Shown here piece after piece: positions 1 through 12,250 of a stretch of 64,000 nucleotides of DNA. The stretch's first letter is position 1; each line of letters starts with the position of its first letter. The notes beneath the pieces are model-generated. The model was not told the origin of the DNA and made no database searches. It saw nothing but the letters and a program-made list of their open reading frames with translations. Source of the stretch: Gymnorhina tibicen. Lineage: Eukaryota > Chordata > Aves > Passeriformes > Artamidae. Made by a program: the position numbers and the translations under genes. Location of the stretch: contig VXAZ01000373.1 of the NCBI GenBank assembly GCA_013399875.1, positions 1 to 64,000 of the forward strand. The letters are read 5' to 3'.

Positions 1-163
1 TGATGATCTGAGGGCTGCAGCACTTCTCCTATCAAGATAGACTGAGAGCTGGGGTTGTTTAGCATGGGGAAGATTTCAGGGAGACTTTTTCAGCTTTCTG
101 ATACCTGAAGGGGGTCTTACAAGTCACTGTTTTTTGAGAAAGGTGTATTTCAGCTGGTCTCAC

Positions 164-328
164 CAACAATGTCATTTCTTGTTGCTCTGGGCTCAAACTG
201 CATGGCATATAAATCCGACACGGTGACACTGCAGCCCTGCTTGGTCAGTTCTTCCACAGCAATCTTCAACAAAGATCCATTGAAGGACTTGGGCTCTTGA
301 TGTGCATAGACTATCAGGACTTTCTTCC
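164..328 (-). CDS. NQO2: NQO2 (quinone reductase 2), second coding exon
   Basis: This exon encodes residues 3-58 of a flavin-dependent quinone reductase. The family is a cytosolic FAD homodimer that reduces quinones by two electrons, and NQO2 uses dihydronicotinamide riboside rather than NAD(P)H. On the minus strand the exon starts after a pyrimidine-rich acceptor (cctccag, ending at 329) and ends at a GTGAG donor (163-159). It reads KKVLIVYAHQEPKSFNGS, then a stretch ending SDLYAMQFEPRATRNDIV. The family's FAD contacts His12 and Phe18-Ser21 (FNGS) are intact. The sequence is closer to NQO2 than NQO1, which has LIVLAHSERTSFN at this place. The exon is 165 nt, enters in phase 1 and leaves in phase 1, and the two leading G bases complete Gly3 begun by the start-codon exon at 1437. 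The remaining roughly 170 residues of a 231-residue protein would lie left of base 1. A functional gene is likely because there is no frame damage. Confidence 0.95.
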
Positions 329-1436
329 CTGGAGGCAGGAAGAAAACCAGGAGATCATTTGGAACCTAGGAGGTAGATGCAGAACATTTTGTAGAGTTGG
401 GGCTTGTTCCTTCCTCTTTCTGTAGTGTCTTTCCCAGCAGCACAAAATCACTGAAAGCAGAGTGACAGTGGCAGCATTTGACCTTTGCTCAGCAGCAGTG
501 CGTGACTCCTGAGGCACTAATTGCTGGATGTGCCCAGCCCAGCAATTTTGTGCTACACTGGGCTTTCCTAGGTGGAACTCAGTGGATAAAGGAGGTATTC
601 CATAGCAGGTCACACTGCCCTACATCAGCAAAACACTGCACCTCCTATTCAGTCAGCAAGGGAAGAGGAAATATTTTGTATGCAGTAGCAGTTGTTTATA
701 CATAACCAGAGAGTGAAATTTATAGGGATTATTGAAAATCAAAGGGTCTGCAAAACATGCAGCTCTTGCTTCTGACTGCCAAGACCAAAATTCAGGCATC
801 TCCTGAGCTCAGTTTCTCTGGGACACAGGTTTTGGATGCAAAGCCCAGAGCAACACTTGCCAAGTGACAGGCAAGTTTATGGTGTCAGGGATAACTATTA
901 GAAGCCGAGCTGAATATTTGATGAAACAACAGCTCATTTTTAACCTAAATGACAAGGGGTAATTATTTTTCCAGGGTGCATAGTGTCCATGAAGCAAGAG
1001 CTATGCAAAAAAGACTAATAAAACTTGCGGGTCAAATGCTATCATAAATTCAACATGCATACAAAATTTTTCAACCCCTGTATATATCTTATTCTGGAAT
1101 ATCAGGAGCAGTCACCTCTTTGCTGTTCCTGCCAGCTCCCAGCAAACAGTGGAGAGCTCAGTGGAGATGGCTGGAGATGGACAAGCTCCCCAAGTTCCTG
1201 AGCTTGATTCTGCAAAAATGCTGATTTGTTTCCATTTCGGTGGAGCTGAGGGCACTTGGACACAGTGTTTAGAGAGGCTGGAGTTTTCCAAGGCATCGCT
1301 TACTGAGGTCATTTCAGTCGTTTGGAGAACTAAGACCTCAGTGTCCCAAACCAAACACGGCAGAGAGGCCCCATCCCTGAGGTGCCCAGCGCCCAGGCCT
1401 GGAGTGAGCAGCATTTTCATTCGCATTTGCTCTTAC
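329..1436 (-). other. NQO2: NQO2 intron between the start-codon exon and the second coding exon
   Basis: This 1.1 kb stretch lies between a GTAAGAG donor at 1436-1430 and a CAG acceptor at 331-329, read on the minus strand. I see no repeat, no RNA gene and no additional exon in it. The short open frames here have no recognisable domain. Confidence 0.85.
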
Positions 1437-1489
1437 CTGCCATTGTTGGGGAGCGCCGGGGAGCTTCTCTCCTGATAATCTGGTACTGC
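1437..1489 (-). CDS. NQO2: NQO2 start-codon exon (5' UTR plus codons 1-2 and the first base of codon 3)
   Basis: On the minus strand ATGGCAG at 1443-1437 is followed at once by the donor GTAAGAG. Joined to the exon at 328 it gives Met-Ala-Gly-Lys-Lys, the usual N-terminus of NQO2 in vertebrates. The ATG has an A at -3 and a G at +4, a strong initiation context. Only seven coding bases are in this exon. Its upstream edge is uncertain: the acceptor could be the cccag ending at 1490 (used here) or the atcag ending at 1472. No in-frame stop lies between the first of these and the ATG, but the phase and the family N-terminus make this start secure. Confidence 0.88.
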
Positions 1490-1652
1490 CTGGGAACTCA
1501 AGTGAGAGATTTGCTGGTGAGAAACATCAGGAACAGGTGCGAGGAGAATCGCCGGGTGCACCGCGCCGCTCCCGGTCCCGTGCCGCCCTCTGGAAATCGG
1601 CTCCGGGGGGGCCCCGGCGCCCCGGCCCCAGCGCAAGCCGGGCTGCCCTTAC

Positions 1653-1705
1653 CTGCTCCTCGGGGCCCGGAGCACACCTGCGGCAGGGCTGAGAGCGGCC
1701 CGGCA
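1653..1705 (-). other. NQO2: Candidate non-coding first exon of NQO2
   Basis: On the minus strand a strong donor, CAG followed by GTAAGG at 1652-1647, closes a GC-rich segment that would be the untranslated first exon. The intron to the start-codon exon would be only about 160 bases. The transcription start is not visible; the upstream limit given here is simply the edge of the CR1 fragment and the real exon may extend into it. Five-prime-end RNA data would settle this. Confidence 0.5.
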
Positions 1706-1769
1706 TGGAATCACGGAATATCCGGAGCTGGAAGGGACTCACAAGGATCATCGAGTCCAACTCTTCCCG
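1706..1769 (-). mobile_element. CR1 LINE 3'-end fragment in the NQO2 promoter
   Basis: The plus strand reads ggaatcacggaatatccgg and then a gctggaagggactcacaagg / atcatcgagtccaactc block. This is the reverse complement of an avian CR1 3' untranslated end, so the element points left with its 3' terminus near 1706. Only about 64 bases are left. It is of the same 3'-UTR type as the copy at 58501-59018, whose tail has the matching gatgatcc and ttccaac words. Confidence 0.85.
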
Positions 1770-1988
1770 GCATTCCGGCCGGGCCGGCCCTTTGGGCAGC
1801 ACGAGCGTGGGGCGGGATCATGATCGGCGCAGCCTGCAGCCACGGCTCTGGCTTTTTTTTCCCCTCTGCATCTCGTTTCATTTGATACCCCACAGTTGTA
1901 GTTCTTGTACTGTCAGTGGCAGTCAAGGGTCAGTCCGTGCTCTTCCCCTCTGTCTGCTGGTGATTTTGTGGACTTGCGGCGTGTGCCG

Positions 1989-1997
1989 GCTGAATCA
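1989..1997 (-). promoter_or_regulatory. Possible antioxidant response element upstream of NQO2
   Basis: The minus strand reads TGATTCAGC, which fits the core TGAYNNNGC of the NRF2/small-MAF site, with G before it but C rather than a purine after it. It is about 340 bases upstream of the candidate first-exon donor. NQO genes are known NRF2 targets, but a nine-base match like this arises easily by chance. Confidence 0.2.
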
Positions 1998-2747
1998 CCT
2001 CTTTCCAGGACTGTTCTTCGGGTGCGATCTGTGTTCAGAAACTGCTCTATACTTTCCGTCCTTCCTAGTGCTCTTCTTTGCTCCTTTCCAGTTCTGCTGT
2101 ATCATTTCTTGAAGCGAGGGAACCTGCTATAGCTTTCACACTGTAGACATATCTTGGATATACCCAGTGGACTGATGATTTTCTGCTCTGTGGTCTTAAT
2201 AATTCCTACTGTAAAATTTGCACTTTTTTGACTGCTATGGAGTGTTGAGCTGATGTCTGTGTGGAATTATTGGTCATAATTAGAAGATTTTACTCCCATA
2301 TGGTGATAGCCAGCTTAAAGCCCTTTATTTTAGAGGTGAGGCCAAGCAGGTTGGTTTGTCTCCCATAAGCATCTCTTAAGGTTCACAGAGACTAAAAATA
2401 ACTTCCACTTGTCTAACCTCCTGAGCAGCATTCAGAACACTGTGTTCTTAGTTACCATATAGGTTAGAAACAATCCTTGTGCTCTATGAATGACTCACCT
2501 ATCGGAGGAATTTGACAGAAGTTTGTAGCTTAATTATTATTCTTCAGATATATTATAGGTACACTTCCCTAATGGTATCTAAAATACTTTTACTATTGAT
2601 TTGTAGCCTCAAACCCTCTAAAGAAGATGAATAACTTTTATTCTCTGAAAATCTAATAAAGAAACTTGATTTTCTATTGATTTTCTTGGGGCAGGCATTG
2701 GACACAGCTGAGGAGGGTAGAAATACTTTTTTTCTTTTTATTTTTTC

Positions 2748-2794
2748 TTTGTTTTGTTTTGCTTTGTTTTGTTTTGTTTTCTGTTTTGTTTTTG
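2748..2794. repeat. TTTTG/TTTGC-type simple repeat
   Basis: About nine imperfect units of ttttg (with ctttg and ctgttttg variants) follow a T-rich lead from 2727. It is low-complexity sequence and probably unstable in length. Confidence 0.9.
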
Positions 2795-3217
2795 TACAGC
2801 TGCAGTATTTGCTTATTGGTTCACTTATGTAGAAACTTCATGAGATGGATTTAATTCTGTCTTCAGCTTGAGGGAAACCAAACGTCCATTCTTAAAGAGT
2901 GACCCCCACATCAAACTGCAGGTTGCTTATTCTAGAGTGGGTACATCATCAGTTCTTGTTGAAGCTGTTTCACTGCAGAAAAATATCTTGTTTTTTGGTG
3001 AAGGGAAAGACAGAAAGCAGTCATCATTTTATTACTTAGGCACTGAGATGACTTTGGAACAGGAAGGCTCCAGTCTTTGCGTCAAGAATTGCTGAAACTT
3101 TTAACATGCAACAGCAGTTGGGTGCTGTAGTGACCCACTGCAGAAGGTGAGGGTAACCCAGGTTCTTATTAATAAATCCCTTGGGGTGGATTAGAGGGAA
3201 ACAACACTGAATGATCA

Positions 3218-3316
3218 GTAAAGAAATGCTTCCTAATGTCTGCTCTGAACCTGCCCTGGTGCAGCTTTGAACCATTCCCATTGTCACTGGATCCAGGAGA
3301 GCAGAGCTCAGCACTT
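3218..3316 (-). mobile_element. Old CR1 LINE 3'-UTR fragment
   Basis: The words agaaatgcttcctaatgtc, cctgccctggtgcagctttg, accattcccattgtcactgg and ccaggagagcagag follow, in order, the reverse complement of the CR1 segment that usually reads like 'cttcctaatgtc..cctggtgcagctt..ccattccc..tgtc..ctggga'. The element is on the minus strand and truncated at both ends, with no 3' terminal octamer. Confidence 0.75.
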
Positions 3317-5991
3317 CGATCTAAACTACTCTGAAATAGCCAGGTTTGTTGCTTCAAGCCAACAATGAGTTGAGTAATAAATAGCTGTTGTATAAATTCG
3401 TGTGGAAATGCTGGTATCGTATTTGTGTATGTGTGTGTGCATTTTCTTCATACACGTTACATACTGTGGGTTAGAGTGCAAGGTATGGTTGTCTAGCTTA
3501 GAGAAGAAATTAATTAGAATAAATGAAATATATTAGAATATAACCGTGCAAGAACTACTTTAACTTTTCTTGCGCCTTTTCCTAGGATTAATATGAAGTT
3601 TGTTGCGTGCATTGTTCTGTCTCTGGAGTAGTATATTACGGTTTTAAGATACCGTGTATCTAAAGGATATATATTGTGCCCTCTAGCGCCCAGTGCGAGG
3701 GTTTACCTTTACAGCAGAAGTGAAACCTCCACCAAGAACGAGAATTTAATCCCTAATGCAAATTCTGTCCCAGACAAAATGTTTTAAGAACGTTTGTTGG
3801 CAGTGATAATAAGCAGCAAGGAAAAACTGTGCTAACAAATCGTTAGTATAGGAGAAATCCTACTTAAGATTAGTTTTCTGTGACTTTCACAGAGAACACA
3901 GCCACAGGGGAAACAATTCTAATCAGTGAGTACTGTGGTTCTGCACTGAAAAGGAAGAAAAAAGGAGAAACAGAAATAATACCCAACAGAAAATAGGTCT
4001 TCACCCCCATACATGTCACAATAACACCATAGCTATTCCTAGGCTTGTTTTGTCAGGTAGTAAAGATGACAGTCGCTCTTGTATCGATCTTTCTCCTTAG
4101 AGCAGAAAAGCTGATGGGCTTGTGCAACAGGAAGGAAGGAAGCAGGAGGACTATGTGACTAACAGCCTCTCAGTGGCCTGCTTTCTTCTCAGCCTGTCTG
4201 TATGGTAATGAGTAACAGAAATTGAAAATGGTAACCTCTGGGGTTAACAAGTCTATAATACAGTCTCCAAATCAAAAGCAAACCAAGAACAGTGATAGTG
4301 TCCCGGGCAACATCTCTTATCAGTTGTTTAGCTTTTTTTAAACTTTGTGATGTTAAATATTTAACACTGTGAAAGTATATAAATGAAATATCTATCTAAG
4401 CTTTTTTATCTGTTTGAAACTTAATTGCAGCTTCTGCAAGCAGATTTTTGCCAGGTTGTAAGAAGACTAGTTCATTCAAATACAAATTTGTTACTTTCAA
4501 ATTGTTAATCCCTTCTGTAATTTTTGAATGAGGAGTCTGGCCTGAGATACTCTTTTGAAGAGAGGCTGAAATTTCAAATCTGACTATGAACTCTGTCTTT
4601 GTAGGTAAAGCATAGATCTAGGATTTGTCTTTGCATGTGAATAATGAGAATCTTTGTTGAATGTGACTGACTGTCTTTCTTTGCCCCATTTGTGATAGCA
4701 AAAGGCAATAGGAAGTGTCTGCACTCTCCCTCAACTACTTGTGGAATACTTAATGTAAACATAGAGTGAAATTAATATTAACTGGTACTTAAAGAGGTAA
4801 TAAATAAGCAGTTTAATTTCAGGGCAAGGTACTTTATGGGGTATTTGAACTGAGAGTGGCAATACATTAGCTGTGCTATTAAAAAACTTGAATACATCTG
4901 AGCATAGTTTTCTGAGAAGGTACTTTAAAATCTGCTGATATTCTCCAACTCTACCTATTTGACTTTGAAAACAAGTTCAAAACAGAGTTTTAAAGGCTGT
5001 GGGTTTTTTCAGAGAAGAAGTGAAAAAGGGAGTAAGTAGATTTTCCATGCCAGCAATTCTTCCCTTAGATGAAACAAAAACTTGGGAGACCTTTTTCAAT
5101 AGTCATTGTACATCAAAGTTACTGTCTATCCCTAATGTAAGATTTACATTTGTCTATTACAGAGAAAAGATCATACATCATGTTGGCATTCTTTTTCATA
5201 TTCAAGATGATGCTTCTTTAGATTTGAAAAGTGATGCTGGAAAGGAGCCCAGTCTGTTGTGGTGGCGGATAACAATTCTATATAGCTGATGAACCACAGA
5301 GAGGCAGCAGAAGGTACATAAGGTGCTGCCTCTGGTGAGTCCAGTGATATGTGACATTATGTATTTCAGAAGCAACTAATTTTAGATATTCTTTCCAAAG
5401 GAATTTTTACAGGTTCCTCTTACATGCCAGAGTACTAGTCTGAAACATCTGCTGACAGGTCACTCTGTGCACCTGCAAACCACAAGGAGAGAAGAGCCAG
5501 GGAAATGAGGAGGGAGCACCCACTTGCTCAGTGTGCCATGACTTCATCCTGGCAGTTTTCTATGGGGCGTACCCATGACAGTAACTTGGTGATTGCTTTC
5601 CAGTTACTGTTTAGCCTTTCATTGACTTGGAATCAAGCTATAATATGGGATCAAGTCCTGTACAGGAACACACCATCCCGTGATCTGAGTGCTCCCCATC
5701 CTGGTAAAAAGAGTCATCAAGTGAAAATTGTTTTAACACAGAGTGTCCTGCCCCGGCTCAAGATTAACAACCTGGCATTGGAAATAGTGAGCAGCTCAGG
5801 GACAATTGGCTTCAAAACAAATCCAACTACTTAGCTAAAGTTGAAAAGAATAATGTTATGCAGAGGACATGATTCTGGGGGGAGGCCCCTCTGAATTTCT
5901 GCCAAAAACAGACTCTCTAAGGCTTCAATAGGAGCAAAGCAACGTTTCATTGTCTTTAGTGCCCTGATACCAACTAATTGAGCCTGTTGGG

Positions 5992-6102
5992 AGCGACAGA
6001 ATAGTCAGGACGGCGGTTGTCCTGCCGCAGCCCAGCTGGGGGTGCTGGAGAGCCGAGAACGGCACCGTGAGATGCTTTAAACAACTTGAGCCGCGCGGAG
6101 CA
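5992..6102. other. Isolated CpG-dense patch in intergenic DNA
   Basis: About ten CpG dinucleotides fall in 110 bases (for example gacggcgg at 6009 and ccgcgcgg at 6091) with AT-rich sequence on both sides. I cannot assign it to a repeat or an exon. It may be an orphan CpG island or regulatory element, or a decayed GC-rich insertion. Confidence 0.45.
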
Positions 6103-9100
6103 GCAGATCCACCCCCATACCAGTGTGTTTTCTCCCTTATCCGGATAGTTGCAAAACAAACTGGGAATTAATCAAAATCTTTCTTGTGTTTGCCAGAAGT
6201 GGCTCTGCTGAGCAGCTATTTTGTTACCTCCACCATCCTTTCTTGGTCTATTTTATATGTCAGATAAAGAATCTAGATACCTAGAGTTTCACCTGCACAT
6301 TTAACAGTTTACTCATAGAATTGTCATCATAATATTTGTTACGAATATTTGATGGATAGGCAAACGGATGCTTAGAGACTAAGGGGGACTCGACAAAAAG
6401 ATACAGCCACCTCCAATATACCTATGGGCAAAATTTCAGCCCTTTAAACTGTGTTGTCCAATCTGCTATGCTCCAAATCCACCTGGAGCAAACTCTCTGA
6501 CTTAGGATTTGACGTGGAATTTTAGAGGTAATGATTGCGTAGCGTGAAACACAGGGAAAGTCCCTGGAGCCAGAGCTGGGATCCAAACTTCTCTGTGCAC
6601 TACCAGGGCCAGCCAGCAGGCCGCAGCCGTGCTGTGCAAGAGCTGCCGCTGCTGCCTCAGCTCCCTTCTGCGGTGGGAGTCTCTCCAGCACGGAGCTGCC
6701 CTGCCTTCCCCCCGTCCTCACCTCCTGCTCTTCTGCAGTTTCGTGGGGCTTGGTGGCTGAGGTGCCCTGAAGTGTGAAGCCTGTGATAAAATTCTCTCCA
6801 GGGAGACAAGGTTTCAATTCCAGTCTTAATCACTGGGCTATAACATAGAAGGGAAAAAATAAAATAATCAGCACGTGCGTCCTTAGGAAAAGATACGTGC
6901 CGACTTCTGTGTCTGGGAGTGGAGGCCTGTTGGGAGTCCCCTTGGGATGTACCAAAACGGTTGGGGAAGCAGAAGATTAAAGACATATTCCCGATATTAC
7001 TTGCTTTTGCATTACTGTTGGCTAGCTGCAGATAACCAATCTCTTTCTGTGGCCCTGTGACTCCCGAGCCTGACGACTCTTTGCCTGGATGTCCATGTAG
7101 GCTCTTCTCTCTCTGTCAATGGCCCCAGTACAGGCTGCAGCCAGCAAAGGGGCTGTTCTGGGGAGCAGCTGGGGTTTGGCTGGTGGCCTCCTGGAAGATG
7201 ATTTTTTGTGTCCCAACCTCTCAGCCCCTGCCAGGTCAGGGTCCAAGCGCTGCCATGGACTGCTCATAGGCTGTGATTCTCTCGGATAAATACTAGGTTT
7301 ATAATATTAATATACAATGTAAGCCTTTGCAGGGCTGGAATGTTACGGTATCTGATAGCTACTCCCGCCCTCTCAGGATCCCAGTCATCAGAGGTGTGAA
7401 AGGGTAATCTTCACAGAAATGCAACCGATACCCATATATGCCTCCTCTGCATGCACGGAAAGGGGGAAGCCATTCCCACATCATGAGGTGTTCTTCCAGC
7501 ACACGTGCAGAACCCAGCTTGGTAAACTGCCCTGAAGGGTAGAAGGTTACAGTTTTACAGAACGACCAATACAAGGTTTTGGCAATTGGCAGAGTGGAAG
7601 TTAGAGCAATGCAAAATTACGTATTCGTACAAGTCTTTGTTAATGCAATGATTTGCCTGTGCTTAGTGTTTTGGGAGTTCTGGTTTGAGAAATATTAAGT
7701 TTGTTGCTACAATGTGAACTACAATGCACACAACTCAGTGTGCCCCATTACTTCAGATTGCTTCTAGCTTGGTCTGCATGATAGAGTTGGCAAAAACTCG
7801 TGTATGGCTCAGAGAGGTCTGTCCCATGCACTAAGTGGCATTAGTCATACATCTATATGCATACTTCTTTTTTTTCACGTTGCTGTGGGGTATCCCCATT
7901 TTCTCCCAGACCTCCTACGCAAAAGGCACAAGCACAAAGTTACTTCCCTGCAGCACCCTAACTAGTCGTGCAGATCCACCACTGCTGTCACAGAGCCCCC
8001 ACATTTGAGAATTACTTCCTTGATGTACATCTGTGCTGCCCAGCCCCTTCCCCTCCCCCTTTCTTCTTTGCTGCCTGCAGTATTGCAAAACCCAAGAGCA
8101 ATGAGCAGAGCTGAGAAATCCCCCAAACTCAGTTATCCGTGCAGCTACTCAGCATGACTCTCACAGCACTCAACATGTGCATTGCTTCCCCCATCGGGTT
8201 TTTTGACCTTTTCTGTGGCCTATTGTCATCTAGCATCCTGTGTTCACACCACCTCACAAGCCCAAATAGTTTGTTCTGGGATTAATTTCTGTGGTTCAGG
8301 GGCTCAACCTAAGGAGCAATGTAGCAGCAGTCAAAGCTGACAGCAAAACCCCAAGTAGAAAATTGAAAGAGAGATAAGTTGCTTTCTCTCCCCTCTCTCT
8401 GCAAACTCAAACACTGAACTAAAGGATTCTCCATACATTTTTGGATAAAGAGGCATCATACCCTTTTTTTTCCCCCCTTTTAATTGCTATGTTCCATAAC
8501 AGAATCCCTCATTACTGCAGTTTTACCTTGGGGGAAGGTAGCATAGCAGGATATGTTTAATTTCTTCCCCTCTCCAACTACTGCAATGATAGCACAATTG
8601 TTCCTGGAAAAGTGTGCATAAGTGTTTGTGACAGTGAATACACAAACATGAAAAATTATTGTGGTTTAGAGATAGGGCAGTGAGGGGAATATGTGCAAGT
8701 CTGGGAAGTAAGAACAATTAATTTCTTCCACCAATAATCTCCTTGACCAGGGGAAAGTTGCATAGACTCCTGTTTTGAACAGTCACTCACTTAATTTATC
8801 TTGATTTTCGGATGCCTATCTTGAAACAGATGGGGTGGGAGCACCAAAGGGCCACTCAGCCCCCGTCTCAGCATACTCCTTAGAGCACCCTTGGCAATAG
8901 GCACTCATGAGAGCAAGCTCAGATTGGGCACCCAGAAAGAAAAAGCTACTTTTGAAAGAAGGGCTTTAAAGCTAAGGTTATGAAAATCCTGGTTATCATG
9001 AATGCTTATTTCAAAAGGTAGGCTAGTGCCCAAGATGAGTGTTCCAGGAGAGTGAGGGGAGGAAGGGCGTCTCCCCTGCTGCTGCTGTTTCTCTGGGGAA

Positions 9101-12100
9101 TCACGATCCATAAGTGATAGGAAGCCTGACAGCATTCTGCCCTCCTGCTCGAGAAGGAGCCAAGGGTGACAAAGCTTGGATGCTCTCTGCTCAAGAGTAC
9201 CTTTGCTGTGACTGAATGTTGCTCCACAGCAGAGCTGGAAATTATGATGGTGGTTTAGAGCTGATCTTAGGAGGCCTTGCTGTCACGTAATAGGATTATC
9301 TCTTCAACCGAGGTTATTTTAACTGTAAGAAAGGATATAAAAAATAAGCACAAATATGAGAGATATGGGAACAAGAACATGCACTACATGTTCCGAGGCT
9401 GTGTAAATGAGTAATGGAATTGAGTTTAAAAAAATAATAAGGTAATAGAAACCTCTGTGGATAACTAGTCATCTGCTTTATTAGTGATATGATAGGATTT
9501 GAGCAGGAACATTTAGCCTGGGACTAACAGAAACAAATTTCTCCCCTTTTTTTTCCTACCAAAGCCTTTAACCAAGATGTGCCTACACCACTCTCCTTCA
9601 AACATCTCTGTTTCATGGCAGACTTCAAACTTTTTACTTCATCTGTTGCAGTATATGCAGATTTGGATATAATTGAATAAATAACCTGATGGTTTATGGA
9701 TCACACTTGAATTTCTCTCAGCATTTCTCTAACAATATCACAGAACAAACACTGAGCTGCTTGCATAACCTCGTAGGTGTCGGTGGTTACGCTGCAGAGG
9801 CATTTAGTCAAACCATTCTCCCCAGCTATATGTTCTGAAGCATGGTGGTGTTTTCAGGCCTGCTGGAAACATGCCAGGCTTTTGCTGAGCCTTACATGTG
9901 CTGGGGCATGACTTAGAGTAAGGCTGTGTGAATATATTGCCTGCAGTGTTCACTAATTATAATGGTTTCATTCCTTGTGATGTAGTGACTAATTCCTTAG
10001 TGTGCATGCACATGGCAGGAAATGCTCCTAAAGCTCTTCTTATGGTTTCTGATGAGAGCTGATACTTGACTTTCTAATGCCCATGTCTTCTCTTCATGAC
10101 ATTGCTTCTGGAAAGTCTTGTTCTCAAAGACAAATTTCAATTTCATTTTGATTGCCATATCCAGCCTCCTTGCTTGACTTGCTACCCTGGAGCAGTATAA
10201 AACCTAAAATCATTCTTTCACTAGGTTGAAAGGTCTCTGGAGAAGAATGACACTGTAATAGTTCTTTGTGTAGTACATAGCACCGATTATTTGCTTTCTC
10301 ACTTCCACAACACAATTGTATTTTGGAAAACTGCCTGGTTACAATTACATGCTGGGATTCATATAAAAGATTATGAAAATACCATTTGTTTGAAACAGAT
10401 GTGGGAATACATGCTTGTGTATGCCTCCAAAATCTGTGTGTGCGAGCACCTTGCTGACAATTTTTTTGTATCCATATCATCTTGCTCAGCTCTTGCACTG
10501 AACAGTTGTACTGTTCACCTTCCTCTAAACCCCACTGCACATCTCTTCTTGGGGTGGAGAATCTGTGTGATGAGAAGGAAGTGGTAGTGGTCTAGTCAGA
10601 TATCTAGACTGCATCATTTTTTCCTGGCCCCCAGCAGAATTCAGAGGTGAGGGCTATGTAGAAGAATAGTTTCAGACTGAAAGTGCGTTACACAACATAT
10701 TAACCCCTCTGTGCTACGGGACGTGTTGTGTAAAGGGTGAGATGGCTCAGAGCCAGCAGCATCTAAAAAAAGCAGAAATCATGTTGCAGCAGTGCTGCCA
10801 TGTGTTAGAGATGCTGCTCAGGAAGGTTTCCTCTGGCTTCCCCTAGAGTTAGAAAGACATGCAGAGCCAAGGGTTAGCTGCAGCATGTGCGAGTTTGGGC
10901 TTTGGGCTTTAAAGATTAACTCTGTTTTTCCCAGAGCCCATGACTGTGCAGTATCATGTGCCAAATCGTAGTAAAAATTTTGGTTCTTAAATGAAAAATG
11001 TGGGTGGGTGGAAAGAAATGATTGTATGTAAGTGATGTCATGCAATGTGAAAGAAGAGAAAGTGAGCCCTTGTTTCCCTCTGTATGTGATTTTCCAAACA
11101 GAGTAATCTTTGCTGCATTCTGAGATAGTACAGGACTAACAGGAAAACAGCTGTCAGCATGAAAACCAAGAAAAAGTCTTCTGTAAGATCCAGAATCAAA
11201 ACGAAATAACTTGCATGAAACTAAGACTGTGAGTCTTGGATGTAAATCTTCACTATTGATAATAAGTGAAATAATTGTTTTGTCAACAGAAGGGCTCATC
11301 CTAACCTGGGTACAAGTCTTTACTTACTCTTAACATCTGTGGGGTACAAGGTTTAAGCACTCAGCCGAGTTACCTCAGTCCGTAATGTCAGCTTTTACTG
11401 TTTGATAGCCTGTGTTTATAAAGCCAACATATGCAGTCCAAGATGCCATTTTTGTTACATGCATAAATATATTGAATTTTACAGGCAGTTTTTTTAATGT
11501 CAGAAGTATTTATACAGTTTAAGAGGGCCTAGATTAGCATTAATTAAAATATCTATGCAACAGTTACTGCAGACAGTCTAAGTGCAGCTGCAATTAGAGA
11601 CACCTCCTCTATAAAAGAGAAGCCAAAAGATTTTAACACAGTTTTTAATGAAGTTATATCTTAGTGTCTGTATTCCAAAACTCTACCTTGGAAATGAAGC
11701 CATATTCAGAAAAATTCTCACATCTTTATCTCATATTTATAATCTGAAAGATGGAAGGATGAGCTGAATTTCTAGGGATTTGGACTGCTACTCTTGCTAA
11801 ATCTAACAGGAACCTAGTGACAGAACTTCAGTGGATGTACCTCCCCAGTAGCTGCTTCTGTAGGATTTGATCCATGGAACACTGTAGTTTAATATTCCTA
11901 ATAAATAATATTAAGACTCCTGGTAGTTGTCTCTTTTACAAAACAAACAGACATCTCACAATCTCTGTCAGTCAACACTTTTATGGAGGAGCTGTTATAG
12001 AGGAGTTGAGCTCAGGTCTGTTCTATAGTGTCTTTTCCATGTAACTACCGGGGGAAAAAAAAACCACACAGCAAAAAGCTTTTCAAAGTGCCCACCTTAA

Positions 12101-12250
12101 TACTGAATGCCATGAGTGAAAATCCTCTGTAGTGAATTGATTGCATCAAACTGCAACCTGATTCTGCAGCTTCTCAGTTTACAATGCTGGCTTGCAAGAG
12201 CTCTTGCAGGAAGAGCTTGTGAAAAAGGAGAAGTTGTTTAAAAGTCTTGT

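Larger units (their letters stand above)
1530..1840 (-). promoter_or_regulatory. NQO2: CpG-rich promoter region of NQO2
   Basis: The region is dense in CpG and GC (for example 1600-1690) against AT-rich flanks on both sides. It has no evident TATA box. It covers the candidate first exon and the sequence immediately upstream of it, as expected for a housekeeping-type promoter firing leftward. A CR1 3' fragment interrupts it at 1706-1769. Confidence 0.7.
1841..12250. other. Intergenic DNA, left third: no gene seen
   Basis: AT-rich sequence between NQO2 and DUSP22. It contains a TTTTG simple repeat, one old CR1 fragment (3218-3316) and an isolated CpG-dense patch (5992-6102), listed separately. 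The open frames here, up to 138 codons (10124-10540, minus), have no recognisable domain and no good splice context, and I treat them as chance frames. I see no tRNA, rRNA or microRNA hairpin that I could defend. Confidence 0.6.

Noticed and set aside
1382..1885. 167-codon plus-strand frame in the NQO2 promoter
   Set aside because: It runs antisense to the NQO2 start exon and CpG island and through a CR1 fragment, with no protein similarity that I recognise.
4999..5834. Two adjacent plus-strand frames (96 and 109 codons) as a possible small gene
   Set aside because: There is no domain, and no convincing splice sites or promoter. Two such frames close together are expected by chance in AT-moderate sequence.
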